64,000 nucleotides of DNA from Gemmatimonadota bacterium. Its GTDB lineage: Bacteria > Latescibacterota > UBA2968 > UBA8231. The stretch lies in assembly GCA_018660835.1 (NCBI GenBank), contig JABJJN010000029.1, forward strand, positions 1-64,000. The letters run 5' to 3'. Each line of letters opens with the position of its first letter. The stretch's first letter is position 1. Of the stretch, positions 34,315 to 42,843 are shown piece after piece. The notes under the pieces were generated by a model that worked only from the letters and a program-made list of their open reading frames with translations, searched no databases and was not told the DNA's origin. The position numbers and the translations under genes were made by a program.

Positions 34315-34417
34315 TGGCAGCATGGCGTGATCTTGACAGACTATGCCGTGCAGTGGTATTGGGTATGCCGCAACACACCCTACACGCAAACTCGACGTTG
34401 AAGGACGATCTGATTCC

Positions 34418-35344
34418 ATGCTCATTGCGACCGATCAACAGGTTCTGTTGTTCAACACCAAGGACAGTGACGTCGTACCCACGCCACTGGTCTCAGCTGA
34501 CACAACGCCCATCATCGATATGACCGCGTCTCTGGCCGCTGCCTGGGTTGGTGGCGGCGATGTCGTGATCGGTCGCGGTGGCGAACTGGGCAGACTGCAA
34601 ACAGATCTGGAAGAGAAAGTCACCAGTCTCCGCATCCTGAGTGAGGAGCCGCTTGTCTTACTCGCCGGCACGGAACCTGCGCATCTGTATCAGATCACGG
34701 GGGATGGCCTGGTGGAACCACTCGAAGCCTTCGATCAGGTCGAAGGCCGCGATACGTGGGGTACCCCCTGGGGTGGACCGGCGTGTGTGCGCTGCCTCGC
34801 CGATCACGGCAAGTGGCTGTATGCAGATATCCATGTGGGCGGTATCGTGCGCTCAGGTGATGGCGGCGAGAGTTGGACCCCCATCAATGCAGAAATCCAT
34901 CAGGACGTACATCAGATCGTCACCCATCCGTCGGCACCGGAGCGGTTATATGCGAACACGGCAGATGGAGTCTTCATCTCCGAGGATCGTGGTGACAGTT
35001 GGCGCCATGCGGTGGACGGGCTGGCGACCCGTTACGGTCGTGCCATCGCCGTCGACCACGAAGATGCCAATGTGCTGCTCGCCAGTGTCAGCCTCGGTCC
35101 GCATCAAGGCGAGGGACGGCTGTATCGTTCAACCGATGCCGGTGCTTCCTGGCGTCATGTGAGTCGCGGTTTCCCGCCGTATATCGAGGGCAACATCGAC
35201 ACGGCGTGTCTCGCCTTCGCCGGTGTCGATCGCGCCTGGGTTGCGGTGGAGCGGACACTCTATCGCAGCGATGACCTCGGCGAAAGCTGGACGGTCGCGT
35301 GGGAGGCGGAAGCACCGATCCGCGCCCTGGCTGCTCGCACCTGA
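34418..35344 (+). CDS. Asp-box (BNR) beta-propeller protein
   Basis: About 308 residues with at least four Asp-box repeats: SGDGGESWTPI, SEDRGDSWRH, STDAGASWRHV and SDDLGESWTV, each with the S-x-D-x-G-x-x-W pattern found in sialidases, sortilins and photosystem assembly protein YCF48. It should fold as a six- or seven-bladed propeller and bind a ligand or protein; no catalytic residues can be named. No signal peptide is seen. The ATG at 34418 (AAGGA 12 bases upstream) is preferred to an in-frame start 75 bases earlier. Its stop is one base from the convergent fliM stop. Confidence 0.8.
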   Translation: MLIATDQQVLLFNTKDSDVVPTPLVSADTTPIIDMTASLAAAWVGGGDVVIGRGGELGRLQTDLEEKVTSLRILSEEPLVLLAGTEPAHLYQITGDGLVEPLEAFDQVEGRDTWGTPWGGPACVRCLADHGKWLYADIHVGGIVRSGDGGESWTPINAEIHQDVHQIVTHPSAPERLYANTADGVFISEDRGDSWRHAVDGLATRYGRAIAVDHEDANVLLASVSLGPHQGEGRLYRSTDAGASWRHVSRGFPPYIEGNIDTACLAFAGVDRAWVAVERTLYRSDDLGESWTVAWEAEAPIRALAART

Positions 35345-35345
35345 C

Positions 35346-36683
35346 TCACAGCGACTTCAGCACAGCCTCTGGAGATCGCTCTCTCTCATCGACGGTGCCA
35401 TAGCGAGCCGAAAACTGCGGTGGCACTCGACCGGCAATCTCCACGGCCGCTGTGTCCCCTGCCACGGCGCACGGATATCCGAGAAACTTTGGCTGACCAC
35501 CAACGAATATCTGCGCCGGATCCTCCATGTGCGCGTCGAGGCGAATGACATCTCCCACTTCCAGGGTCCTTGCCGCCGCTGCCGGAATCTGCGTGCGCCC
35601 AAATTCGGCCACCGCCGGCAGCGACATCCCACCCAGACGCAGACGATTCTGCTCGCGTACCCGCTCGTCGGAAAGCCCAGGGGCGCGAGCCGGTGATGCC
35701 TGCACACCAAGACGCGGCAAGGTAGACTGCAGCGTGAAATACGGGTAACAGAGACTGATCAGACCTGACAGACCCGGTGCGTTGACCTCGAAGGCCAACA
35801 GAATGCAAATCTCTGGGGCTGACGTGATCTGCATGAACTCGGGATTGGTCTCCAGCTCAATATCGTGGATCAGATTTCCAGGAAGAATCGGTTGCCACGT
35901 GGCCTCCAGATCCTGTAGGGCACGTTTGACGACGCGTGCCATGACACCCATTTCCAGCTGGGTCATCTGGCGGTGCTCTACGCCTCTTGAGAATCCCCGA
36001 CCGCCGTGAATTCGGTCTACGAGACCGAAAACAACGGGCATGGCAAAGTCGAGCACGACTGAACCTTGCATTGGATCCAACAGGAACTGATAGGTGCAGG
36101 ATGGATTCGACAGAGACAGGATGTATTCGCGATACGTCGTCTGATCGACGAAGGCCGTGTCCACATCCACAATCTTGCGCATGGCACCTGACAAGGTCGA
36201 ACTGAGAAGGCGCGCAAAATTGTCGTGCAGATTCTCGAGTGTCCGCAGCTGGTCACGATTCACTCGTGCCGGATGTTTGAAGTCGTAGCTCTTGACACTC
36301 ACCTCCGACGAACTCGCTCTGGCTTGCATCTGGGCTCGACGGCGCTCTTCGCGAAACTCGTTAATTCTGCGGTGCACATCCTCAATTTCAGCCTGTGAGC
36401 ACAGCTCGAGGAGCCGTTGCGACATGCGCGCTCCGATCGGCACGTCCACACCCAGGCGCTCACGCTCTGCATCGTTAAGAATGTGGTGGGCCCAGTTCAG
36501 CTGATGAATTCGGTTTTTATGGCGCCGCCACAGAGACTCCGGGAAATCGTTGCCGAAGGTCTCCTTCAGGCCCTCCAGCAACTGCTCGGCGGAAAGCTCA
36601 GAACGACCACCCAGCTTTTCCCACTCCCCTTCGGACAGACTCGGTATGATGCGGCCGATCTCTTCGACAGGTACTTCACTCAT
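35346..36683 (-). CDS. fliM: Flagellar motor switch protein FliM with N-terminal extension
   Basis: 445 residues, about 100 longer than usual. FliM proper begins at ~132 with YDFKHPARVNRDQLRTLENLHDNFARLL; the middle domain (~140-325) has CTYQF, the GGRG loop that contacts FliG (227-230) and ETNPEFMQI; the C-terminal SpoA domain (~355-425) has VAEFGRTQIP and IFVGGQPKFLGYP. The first ~125 residues replace the short CheY-binding peptide (EEIDALL-type), which I cannot find. FliM joins FliG to FliN in the C-ring and sets rotation sense. Last gene of the sigma-anti-sigma-fliN-fliN-fliG-fliM operon, 24 bases after fliG. Confidence 0.92.
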   Translation of the reverse strand: MSEVPVEEIGRIIPSLSEGEWEKLGGRSELSAEQLLEGLKETFGNDFPESLWRRHKNRIHQLNWAHHILNDAERERLGVDVPIGARMSQRLLELCSQAEIEDVHRRINEFREERRRAQMQARASSSEVSVKSYDFKHPARVNRDQLRTLENLHDNFARLLSSTLSGAMRKIVDVDTAFVDQTTYREYILSLSNPSCTYQFLLDPMQGSVVLDFAMPVVFGLVDRIHGGRGFSRGVEHRQMTQLEMGVMARVVKRALQDLEATWQPILPGNLIHDIELETNPEFMQITSAPEICILLAFEVNAPGLSGLISLCYPYFTLQSTLPRLGVQASPARAPGLSDERVREQNRLRLGGMSLPAVAEFGRTQIPAAAARTLEVGDVIRLDAHMEDPAQIFVGGQPKFLGYPCAVAGDTAAVEIAGRVPPQFSARYGTVDERERSPEAVLKSL

Positions 36684-36707
36684 CGTGCCATTCCTTCCGC
36701 TTCACGT

Positions 36708-38003
36708 CTAGACATAGGGATCAGGGGTACCGCGTACGATGGTGACCGAGCCCGCCGCTTCCATCTCACGAACACGATGGACCATCTGGATCTGCAGTGC
36801 TTCCACATCACGCAGGCGCATGGGGCCCAGGTATTCCATCTTGTCGATCAACTCCTGCCACTGCGTCTCTCCCATGGCCTCCTTGACCCGCTGCTTGACG
36901 GGCGCCTGGGCAGCTTTCAACGCCACGGCCCAGTCGTCGAGGGAAAAGGCCTTGACGAGGACACCCAGATCCTGGCCTGCCAACTTGCCGATATCGTCAA
37001 AGGTGAACATGACATTGCGCACCTTCTCGCCCAGCTGATGACTACTCCCATCCAGGGATTCCAACACCGTTCGCTCTGTGCTGGATCCTGTCAGATTCAG
37101 AATGTCCGCCAGGATCTTTGGTCCACCCACATCCTGATTTCCACCCAGCACGTTGCGCAGAATGGCCTCGATGCTCTCTTCTACCAATTTCAGAACAGCG
37201 GGCGTCACGTTCTCCAGCGTCGCGATTCGATAGGCGATGTCTTTCTGCAGATCCTCAGCCAGCTGATCGAGGGTTGCCGCCGCTTGTTCCGGCGCCAACT
37301 GGGAGAGGATCAGCGCAATGGTCTGCGGGTGTTCATGCACGATGAAGGGCGCCACATCTCTGGGTGGCAGCTGGCGCAGCAGATGGAAGCGCGGTGATGT
37401 CACCTCCGTCGTCGCTTCCATAATCGACGTCGCTTTGCCACGACCCACGGCGCGATCCAGCAAACGTCGTGCGTACTCGACACCTCCCTGTCGCACCCAC
37501 TGACGGGCGCGCAGATTTTCGTCGAAATCAACCGTCACTCGTTGTTCGTCTTTGGGATCAACTTCCTTGATCTGTGAGACGGCCGTCGTCACCTCAACAA
37601 GGGCCCACCAGTTCAGCCGCTTGATCAACTCGCTCGCGACTTCGTCACCGAGCACGACCAACAGAATTCCTGCATCCACCTTCACCGCTGGCGGCCGATC
37701 ACTCAGAACCATGTCCTGCAGAATCCGTGCCCCATCATCCGCCTGATCCCAGACACGACCACGCAGCGAATCAGCCGGGATATAGCTGGGTCGTGTCGGC
37801 GGTCCTCCCGCCACCTTCTGCATGCTCATACCTCTTCCCGTGGCACTGGGTGCCACCGCCAGGACAGGGCGTGGTGGTGGTGCCGGTAGAGCAGGCTTCG
37901 TCGCCAGCTGCTTTCGGGTCGGTGGGGTCCAGGTCGAGATGGTCACCTGTTCGCCCATCCCCGACGTATTGCCCAGAACACGCGCCTGATTGTCCGTGCT
38001 CAT
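36708..38003 (-). CDS. fliG: Flagellar motor switch protein FliG with Pro-rich N-terminal extension
   Basis: 431 residues; typical FliG has ~335. The first ~95 residues are Pro/Ala-rich and unstructured. Then follow the FliG N domain (VDAGILLVVLGDEVASELIKRLNWW, rather divergent from FliF-binding FliG-N), the middle domain with the EHPQTIALILSQL motif that contacts FliM, a linker, and the C domain with MFTFDDIGKLAGQDLGVLVKAF and LGPMRLRDVEALQIQMV, whose charged helix normally faces MotA. Its ATG overlaps the end of the second fliN gene by 4 bases. No fliF, motA/B or export gene lies nearby. Confidence 0.92.
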   Translation of the reverse strand: MSTDNQARVLGNTSGMGEQVTISTWTPPTRKQLATKPALPAPPPRPVLAVAPSATGRGMSMQKVAGGPPTRPSYIPADSLRGRVWDQADDGARILQDMVLSDRPPAVKVDAGILLVVLGDEVASELIKRLNWWALVEVTTAVSQIKEVDPKDEQRVTVDFDENLRARQWVRQGGVEYARRLLDRAVGRGKATSIMEATTEVTSPRFHLLRQLPPRDVAPFIVHEHPQTIALILSQLAPEQAAATLDQLAEDLQKDIAYRIATLENVTPAVLKLVEESIEAILRNVLGGNQDVGGPKILADILNLTGSSTERTVLESLDGSSHQLGEKVRNVMFTFDDIGKLAGQDLGVLVKAFSLDDWAVALKAAQAPVKQRVKEAMGETQWQELIDKMEYLGPMRLRDVEALQIQMVHRVREMEAAGSVTIVRGTPDPYV

Positions 38004-38359
38004 ACTTGCTCCCCACCACTGTCACGGCCTGATGGGCCGGGGGTGTCAGACACGCCGTGACGATCGGATGGTGCCGGCATGTCAGATCCGTGTTGGTCTT
38101 CCACCGTCGGGTCCAGGCGCGTGAGTCGCAGGCAGATCTGATCTGCTACGACGACCGCTTCGCCTTCGCCGAAGGGATGGTCGTTGATCGAAACTCGGTA
38201 CGGTTCACCGGCCAGGCGGGTCAGCGTGATGGTGTCACCGGCTGTGAGTCGTCGAGCCTCCTGCAGACTGATCTTGGTCTGGCCCAGTTCGACGACGGCC
38301 GCTACTTCCACATCCGCGAGATCGGCAAGGCTGGCCCTGCCACCTAGTGCTGTGTGCAT
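38000..38359 (-). CDS. fliN: FliN-type (SpoA domain) switch protein, second copy
   Basis: 119 residues. The SpoA domain spans ~15-85: VEVAAVVELGQTKISLQEARRLTAGDTITLTRLAGEPYRVSINDHPFGEGEAVVVADQICLRLTRL. It is followed by ~30 polar residues (DQHGSDMPAPSDRHG...). ATG 38359 is chosen because AGGGGG stands 8 bases upstream; upstream in-frame starts would overlap the first fliN. It lacks the canonical ENFGVRI ending seen in the first copy, so the two proteins have probably taken separate roles, as FliN/FliY or the two SpoA proteins of type III systems do. Confidence 0.85.
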   Translation of the reverse strand: MHTALGGRASLADLADVEVAAVVELGQTKISLQEARRLTAGDTITLTRLAGEPYRVSINDHPFGEGEAVVVADQICLRLTRLDPTVEDQHGSDMPAPSDRHGVSDTPGPSGRDSGGEQV

Positions 38360-38372
38360 TGTGTTGTCCCCC

Positions 38373-38684
38373 TCAGACACTGACGTCGTTGGCGACAATC
38401 TCGGTGAGTCGGACACCGAAATTCTCATTGACTGTTACGACCTCTCCACGCGCAAAGAGGCGTCCATTCAGACGCACATCCACGGGATCTCCCACATTGC
38501 GACTCAGTTCCATCACGGACTGCTCCGACAGGTCGAGGGCGGAGTCGAGGGTCAACACGCTGCGACCCAACTCGACGGAGATGGTGACATCCACATCATC
38601 CACCAGACTCGCGGACGGCTGCTTCACGCTGATTGCTTTGTCTGTTGCTTTGGGTGTCGCTTTGGGTGTCGTCTTTGTGGCCAT
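38373..38684 (-). CDS. fliN: Flagellar motor switch protein FliN
   Basis: 103 residues. After a short Lys/Thr/Pro tail with a repeated TPKA unit comes a canonical FliN: DVTISVELGRSVLTLDSALDLSEQSVMELSRNVGDPVDVRLNGRLFARGEVVTVNENFGVRLTEIV. FliN forms the bottom of the C-ring together with the FliM C-terminal domain. It is 50 bases downstream of the anti-sigma gene and 13 bases upstream of the second fliN. Confidence 0.93.
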   Translation of the reverse strand: MATKTTPKATPKATDKAISVKQPSASLVDDVDVTISVELGRSVLTLDSALDLSEQSVMELSRNVGDPVDVRLNGRLFARGEVVTVNENFGVRLTEIVANDVSV

Positions 38685-38734
38685 TTTGGTGGATCTCCTA
38701 ACAGGGATGATCTGGTCGTTTTTCGGGACGGTGC

Positions 38735-39193
38735 TCAGGAGTTGCGGCGAAGTTGATCGATACTGGCTTCACGAGGTTCACCCGGGCGGAAGGGATTACC
38801 GCGCACGCGAATCGATTCCGCCGGCTCGTGACCGTATGCGTCTGTCACCGGCTCCCCGGCACTGCCGTGCAGATCTCGGCGCAAGCCGTCGACTGTGCGT
38901 TGTAGTTGCTGGATATCGGCAGCCAGCCCCTTCACCATCAAGGCCAGATCCTCGACGCCGGTCTTGCTGGTCACGTTGTCAGCTAACTCGTCAGCGACTC
39001 CCTCCCACAGACCCTCTGGCGCTGCTTCAGCACGCACCTGGTGTGCCACTTCCCAGGCCATCTGGTGACTCTCAAACTCGGAGCGGCACGCCTCGCAGCC
39101 GTCTAGATGGCCTTCGAGTTCGATGCGCTCATCCATCGGCAGCTCATCGTCCAGATACGCCGACAGATTTCGTTCACAGGTGAAGCAGTTCAT
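38735..39193 (-). CDS. Soluble zinc anti-sigma factor
   Basis: 152 residues. MNCFTCERNLSAYLDDELP...EGHLDGCEACRSEF is an N-terminal zf-HC2/ZAS domain with zinc ligands His29, Cys33, Cys36 and an upstream Cys, the part that holds the partner sigma factor. A heptad-like segment follows (LALMVKGLAADIQQLQRTVDGLRRDL). There is no membrane helix, so the signal is probably sensed in the cytoplasm (for example redox through the zinc site, as in RsrA). It lies 64 bases after the ECF sigma gene, as expected for a cognate pair. Confidence 0.9.
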   Translation of the reverse strand: MNCFTCERNLSAYLDDELPMDERIELEGHLDGCEACRSEFESHQMAWEVAHQVRAEAAPEGLWEGVADELADNVTSKTGVEDLALMVKGLAADIQQLQRTVDGLRRDLHGSAGEPVTDAYGHEPAESIRVRGNPFRPGEPREASIDQLRRNS

Positions 39194-39257
39194 CAGTGTC
39201 TACCAATCTCCATGGCGCCTGGGTGGGTTTGATCCGGGTTCACGTTTGCCTGCACAC

Positions 39258-39845
39258 TCATGCGGCGAGGTAGCCTTTGAGTGCATCGCGGATGCGTTTG
39301 CGGGCACGATGGACACGGACCTTCACCGCATCCTCCGAACACTCCACGATCTGCCCAATGTCTTTGTATTTCATGCCCACCTGTGTTGCCAGCACGAACA
39401 GCAGGCGTTGACTTTCCGGTAGTGCAGCAATCGCCTCTTCCACACGCTGCACCAACTCTTTCTGCACCAACTGTTGATCCGGGCTGGCACTGCGGTCGAG
39501 AGCAACGACGTTGTCGATCTCTGATACATCCGCAAAGACGGGCCGACGCCGACGTGCTTCCGCCATGCAACGATTGGCGGCAATTCGATACAACCACGTG
39601 CCAAAGGCCGCTTCGGCTCGAAAGCTGCCCACGTGCCGGAAGGCCTGCACAAAGACCTCCTGGGTCAGGTCCTCCGCATCGTCGCGATTGCCAGCCATGT
39701 GTCGACACAAGGCAAAGACCCGATCACGATAGATCTCATGGACCTGACGAAAGGCCTGCGCGTCGCCCTGCTGGCATGCGGCGATCAGACCGATATCTGC
39801 TTGATGTTCCAAAGGCGCTACACGTCCCGTCTCGGTTCCAGCCAA
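39258..39845 (-). CDS. ECF (RpoE-like) sigma-70 factor
   Basis: 195 residues with sigma region 2 (DAQAFRQVHEIYRDRVFALCRHMAGNRDDAEDLTQEVFVQAFRHVGSF, FGTWLYRIAANRCMAEARRRR) and region 4 (ALPESQRLLFVLATQVGMKYKDIGQIVECSEDAVKVRVHRARKRIRDAL). The only plausible start is TTG at 39845. It heads an operon with its anti-sigma factor and four flagellar switch genes, so it probably drives that operon. The upstream 185 bases (39846-40030) are shared with the divergent oligoendopeptidase gene and hold no other gene. Confidence 0.94.
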   Translation of the reverse strand: MAGTETGRVAPLEHQADIGLIAACQQGDAQAFRQVHEIYRDRVFALCRHMAGNRDDAEDLTQEVFVQAFRHVGSFRAEAAFGTWLYRIAANRCMAEARRRRPVFADVSEIDNVVALDRSASPDQQLVQKELVQRVEEAIAALPESQRLLFVLATQVGMKYKDIGQIVECSEDAVKVRVHRARKRIRDALKGYLAA

Positions 39846-40030
39846 AATCTTCTGTTCACTGCTTTGGATCGCTGCCAGAACAAAAGGTTACATCGGTCCG
39901 CAAAAAAAGTGACTTCTCGGGAACAGAGGGAGGCGGCGGCGATTTTTTCGCGCTGGACAGTGTCTCAAGTGACCCTGATCGTATGGATCCCGGAATTGAC
40001 CAACCCTTGAGCCTGTAGGAACGACTTATA

Positions 40031-41830
40031 ATGACTGAGAGCCTTCCCACCTGGGATCTGACAGATCTGTATGCGGGTGTCGACGACCCACAGATCGAGA
40101 CCGATATCGCCGCCGTGACCCAGGCAGCTGCCGACTTTGCCACGACGTATCGCGGCACCATTGCCAGCGACAAACTGACGACGGCGCACCTGTTGGCCGC
40201 TTTGCAGGCCTATGAGCAACTGCTGGGGGCCGAATACCGACCGCAGGCTTTTGCGTCGCTTTTGTATTCCACAGATACAGCGGATGCCGCGCGCGGTGCG
40301 TTGCTACAGAAGACGCGGGAATTTGGCAGCGCCGTCTCGACACACCTGGTGTTCTTCGATCTCGAAATCGGGCAGATTCCCGAACAGACGTGGATCGCGA
40401 TCTGCGAAGATGCAACACTGGCTGTCTACCGCCACTACCTGGATCACGAGCGTCAGATGGCGGTGCACAACCTGTCCGAGCCGGAGGAGAAGATTCTTGT
40501 AGAGACGGCCAATGCTCGTGGTCGAGCCTTCGCCCGCCTGGCGACGGAGGTAAATTCCCGCACCAAGTTCAGCATCGAAGTGGACGGCCAGGTCATAGAG
40601 AAGACACAGTCTGAGATCCTTGTGTTGCTCTATGAGCACGACCGCGAGACACGACGGGCCGCCGCCGCCGCCGTGAGTGAGGGGCTAGAGGGCAATGCCC
40701 ACACCGGCACCTTCATTTACAACACCTTGCTGCACGAGAAGGACGTCCTGGATCGATTGCGCCACTATGGGACCCCGGAGGAGAGTCGTCATCTGGCCAA
40801 CGAACTCGATCCTGGTGTCGTGGATACTGTGTCAGAAGTCTGTGCCGCCAACTTCGACACGGTCGCCCGCTACTATCGTCTGAAGGGGAAGATTCTCGGC
40901 ATCGATGATCTGACGCACTACGATCGGTATGCCCCCGTGCTTGGACAGGAATCAGAGATCCCCTTCGACAAGGCGCGGGAAATCGTGCTGGATGCCTTCG
41001 CCGGTTTCTCAAGCCAATTGCGCGATCTTGCGAAGCGGTTCTTCGACGAAAACTGGATTGACGCCGCCTTGGGTGATGGCAAACGTGGTGGTGCCTACTG
41101 TGCCGCCGTCACACCCGATCACCACCCGTATGTTTTCATGAACTACACGGCCAAACCGCGCGATGTGATGACCCTCGCCCATGAGCTGGGCCACGGCGTG
41201 CATGATTTGCTGGCGGCGGAAAGCAACCATCTGCTCGACTATCACCCAGTGCTGCCTATGGCGGAAACCGCCTCGACCTTCGCCGAGGCACTGGTGTTTG
41301 ATCGTCTGTTGTCAGAACTGAGTTCACCACAGGAGAGGATGGCCCTCGTCTGCAGCAAAGTAGAGGACACCTTCGCCACCGTGTTCCGACAGATCGCCAT
41401 GTATCGCTTCGAGCAGCAAGCACATCGAGCGCGCCGGGAGGAGGGTGAGTTACCGACCGAACGCCTCAGTGAACTGTGGCAGGCGAATCAGCAGGCCATG
41501 TTCGGTGATGCCCTGACCCTGGGTGACGAACACGCCCGTTGGTGGCTGTATATCCCCCACATCATCGACGTGCCCTTCTATGTGTATGCCTATGCCTTTG
41601 GCGAGTTGCTCGTGCTGGCCCTGTACGCTCAATACCAGCGTGAGGGTGATCCCTTCGTCGAGCGCTATTTCGCCTTGCTCGCTGCAGGGGGTGCGGCGGC
41701 ACCAGCAGATCTGATCAAACAGTTAGGTTTCGATATTACCGATCGCGCCTTCTGGCAAGGTGGCTGCGACCTGATCCTGCAGCGTGTGCAGCAGGCGGAG
41801 CAATTGGCCAGCGATGCAGGAGCTGTCTAA
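40031..41830 (+). CDS. pepF: Oligoendopeptidase F (M3 family)
   Basis: 599 residues of the M3B metallopeptidase family. The zinc site HELGH lies near residue 384 within MTLAHELGHGVHDLL, and the third ligand in ETASTFAEALVF about 27 residues on. The helical N-terminal half (TWDLTDLYAG start, LLYSTDTAD, HNLSEPEEKIL) is characteristic of PepF, which trims oligopeptides of 7-17 residues in the cytoplasm. AGGAA precedes the ATG by about 9 bases. The gene is divergent from the ECF sigma operon; no functional link is implied. Confidence 0.95.
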   Translation: MTESLPTWDLTDLYAGVDDPQIETDIAAVTQAAADFATTYRGTIASDKLTTAHLLAALQAYEQLLGAEYRPQAFASLLYSTDTADAARGALLQKTREFGSAVSTHLVFFDLEIGQIPEQTWIAICEDATLAVYRHYLDHERQMAVHNLSEPEEKILVETANARGRAFARLATEVNSRTKFSIEVDGQVIEKTQSEILVLLYEHDRETRRAAAAAVSEGLEGNAHTGTFIYNTLLHEKDVLDRLRHYGTPEESRHLANELDPGVVDTVSEVCAANFDTVARYYRLKGKILGIDDLTHYDRYAPVLGQESEIPFDKAREIVLDAFAGFSSQLRDLAKRFFDENWIDAALGDGKRGGAYCAAVTPDHHPYVFMNYTAKPRDVMTLAHELGHGVHDLLAAESNHLLDYHPVLPMAETASTFAEALVFDRLLSELSSPQERMALVCSKVEDTFATVFRQIAMYRFEQQAHRARREEGELPTERLSELWQANQQAMFGDALTLGDEHARWWLYIPHIIDVPFYVYAYAFGELLVLALYAQYQREGDPFVERYFALLAAGGAAAPADLIKQLGFDITDRAFWQGGCDLILQRVQQAEQLASDAGAV

Positions 41831-41873
41831 AGGGTGCGCTTGCGACCTTGCGCTCTGGGTCTGACCGTCTGGC

Positions 41874-42839
41874 CTATCGAGTCTGGTCTGGCATGCCTGG
41901 ATCCGATGGTGTTGTTGGGGACGTGCCGGGTGCGCCCACAGCGCCCAATGTCGTACCCGCTGCCACCAGTGCCATGCTGATCAGCACGATCATCGTCACC
42001 GGTTCGTCCATCACCCACGTCGCCAGCAGCACACCCACGACGGGTGTGAGGAAGCCAAATACACCAAGACGACTGGCAGGATGTTTCGATAGCAGGAATA
42101 CGAGGATGATGAAACAGGCGCCGGCAACGACGAGTCCCTGGTAGAGGACACCGAGAATGGCTCGGCGCGTCCATTCGATGTCTGCGGGGGATTCAAAAAC
42201 GGCGCTGAGAATGATGAAAAAGGGTAAACCCAGTGCCGCCTGCCAGAAGAGCACCTGGTAGGGATGCAGATCGTGCACAAGACGTTTGATCACCACCTGG
42301 CGCAAGCCCAGCAGAACGCCACTGCCTAACACGAGGGCGTCGCCGAGCAACCACGCCGTATCTGTGAGCGAGAGAGATCCGGCGAAGAGCGTCACAATGC
42401 CCGCAAAGGCGAGTAGCATACCCGCCACCTGGCGTAGTGTCAGCCGATCGCCGGGGATCAGAAGATGCGCGAAGAGGGCGGTGAAGAAGGGGTAGCAGGA
42501 GATCAGAACAATCGAGCGACTCGAGGTAGTGTGTTCTGTTCCGATGTTGAGCAGCAGGATCTGCGCTGTGAACAGCAGCGACAATTCACCCAGTCCTCGC
42601 CACTGACCGGCGACATTTGTAACGGATATGCGGGTGAGGCGGGCGGCGACGAAGACGACACTCAGGCCGAGGGCGAAACGAGCCACTGCCATCGCCACAG
42701 GTGGCACGCCCTCCAGGCCGGCCTTGATGGCGACCTGGTTCCCACCCCACAGGGTGGCCGTGAGAACGGCCAGACCAGCGGCGCCGGGGCCGATGCGCTC
42801 CAGACGATAGGATGCAGCGGCGCCGGCACCGATGCTCAG
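41874..42839 (-). CDS. EamA/DMT-family transporter, apparent CTG start
   Basis: About 321 residues with ten predicted helices in two EamA repeats. The first helix of the family, GLAVLTATLWGGNQVAIKAGLEGVPPVA, is encoded upstream of the first ordinary start (GTG 42707). Reading back, no ATG, GTG or TTG occurs before the preceding gene, but CTG at 42839 follows GAGGAG by 7 bases and lies two codons after the cyclophilin stop. CTG is therefore the likely start. DMT transporters export or import small metabolites; the substrate is unknown. The second repeat ends with PVVGVLLATWVMDEP, typical of the family. Confidence 0.82.
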   Translation of the reverse strand: MSIGAGAAASYRLERIGPGAAGLAVLTATLWGGNQVAIKAGLEGVPPVAMAVARFALGLSVVFVAARLTRISVTNVAGQWRGLGELSLLFTAQILLLNIGTEHTTSSRSIVLISCYPFFTALFAHLLIPGDRLTLRQVAGMLLAFAGIVTLFAGSLSLTDTAWLLGDALVLGSGVLLGLRQVVIKRLVHDLHPYQVLFWQAALGLPFFIILSAVFESPADIEWTRRAILGVLYQGLVVAGACFIILVFLLSKHPASRLGVFGFLTPVVGVLLATWVMDEPVTMIVLISMALVAAGTTLGAVGAPGTSPTTPSDPGMPDQTR

Positions 42840-42843
42840 TGGA

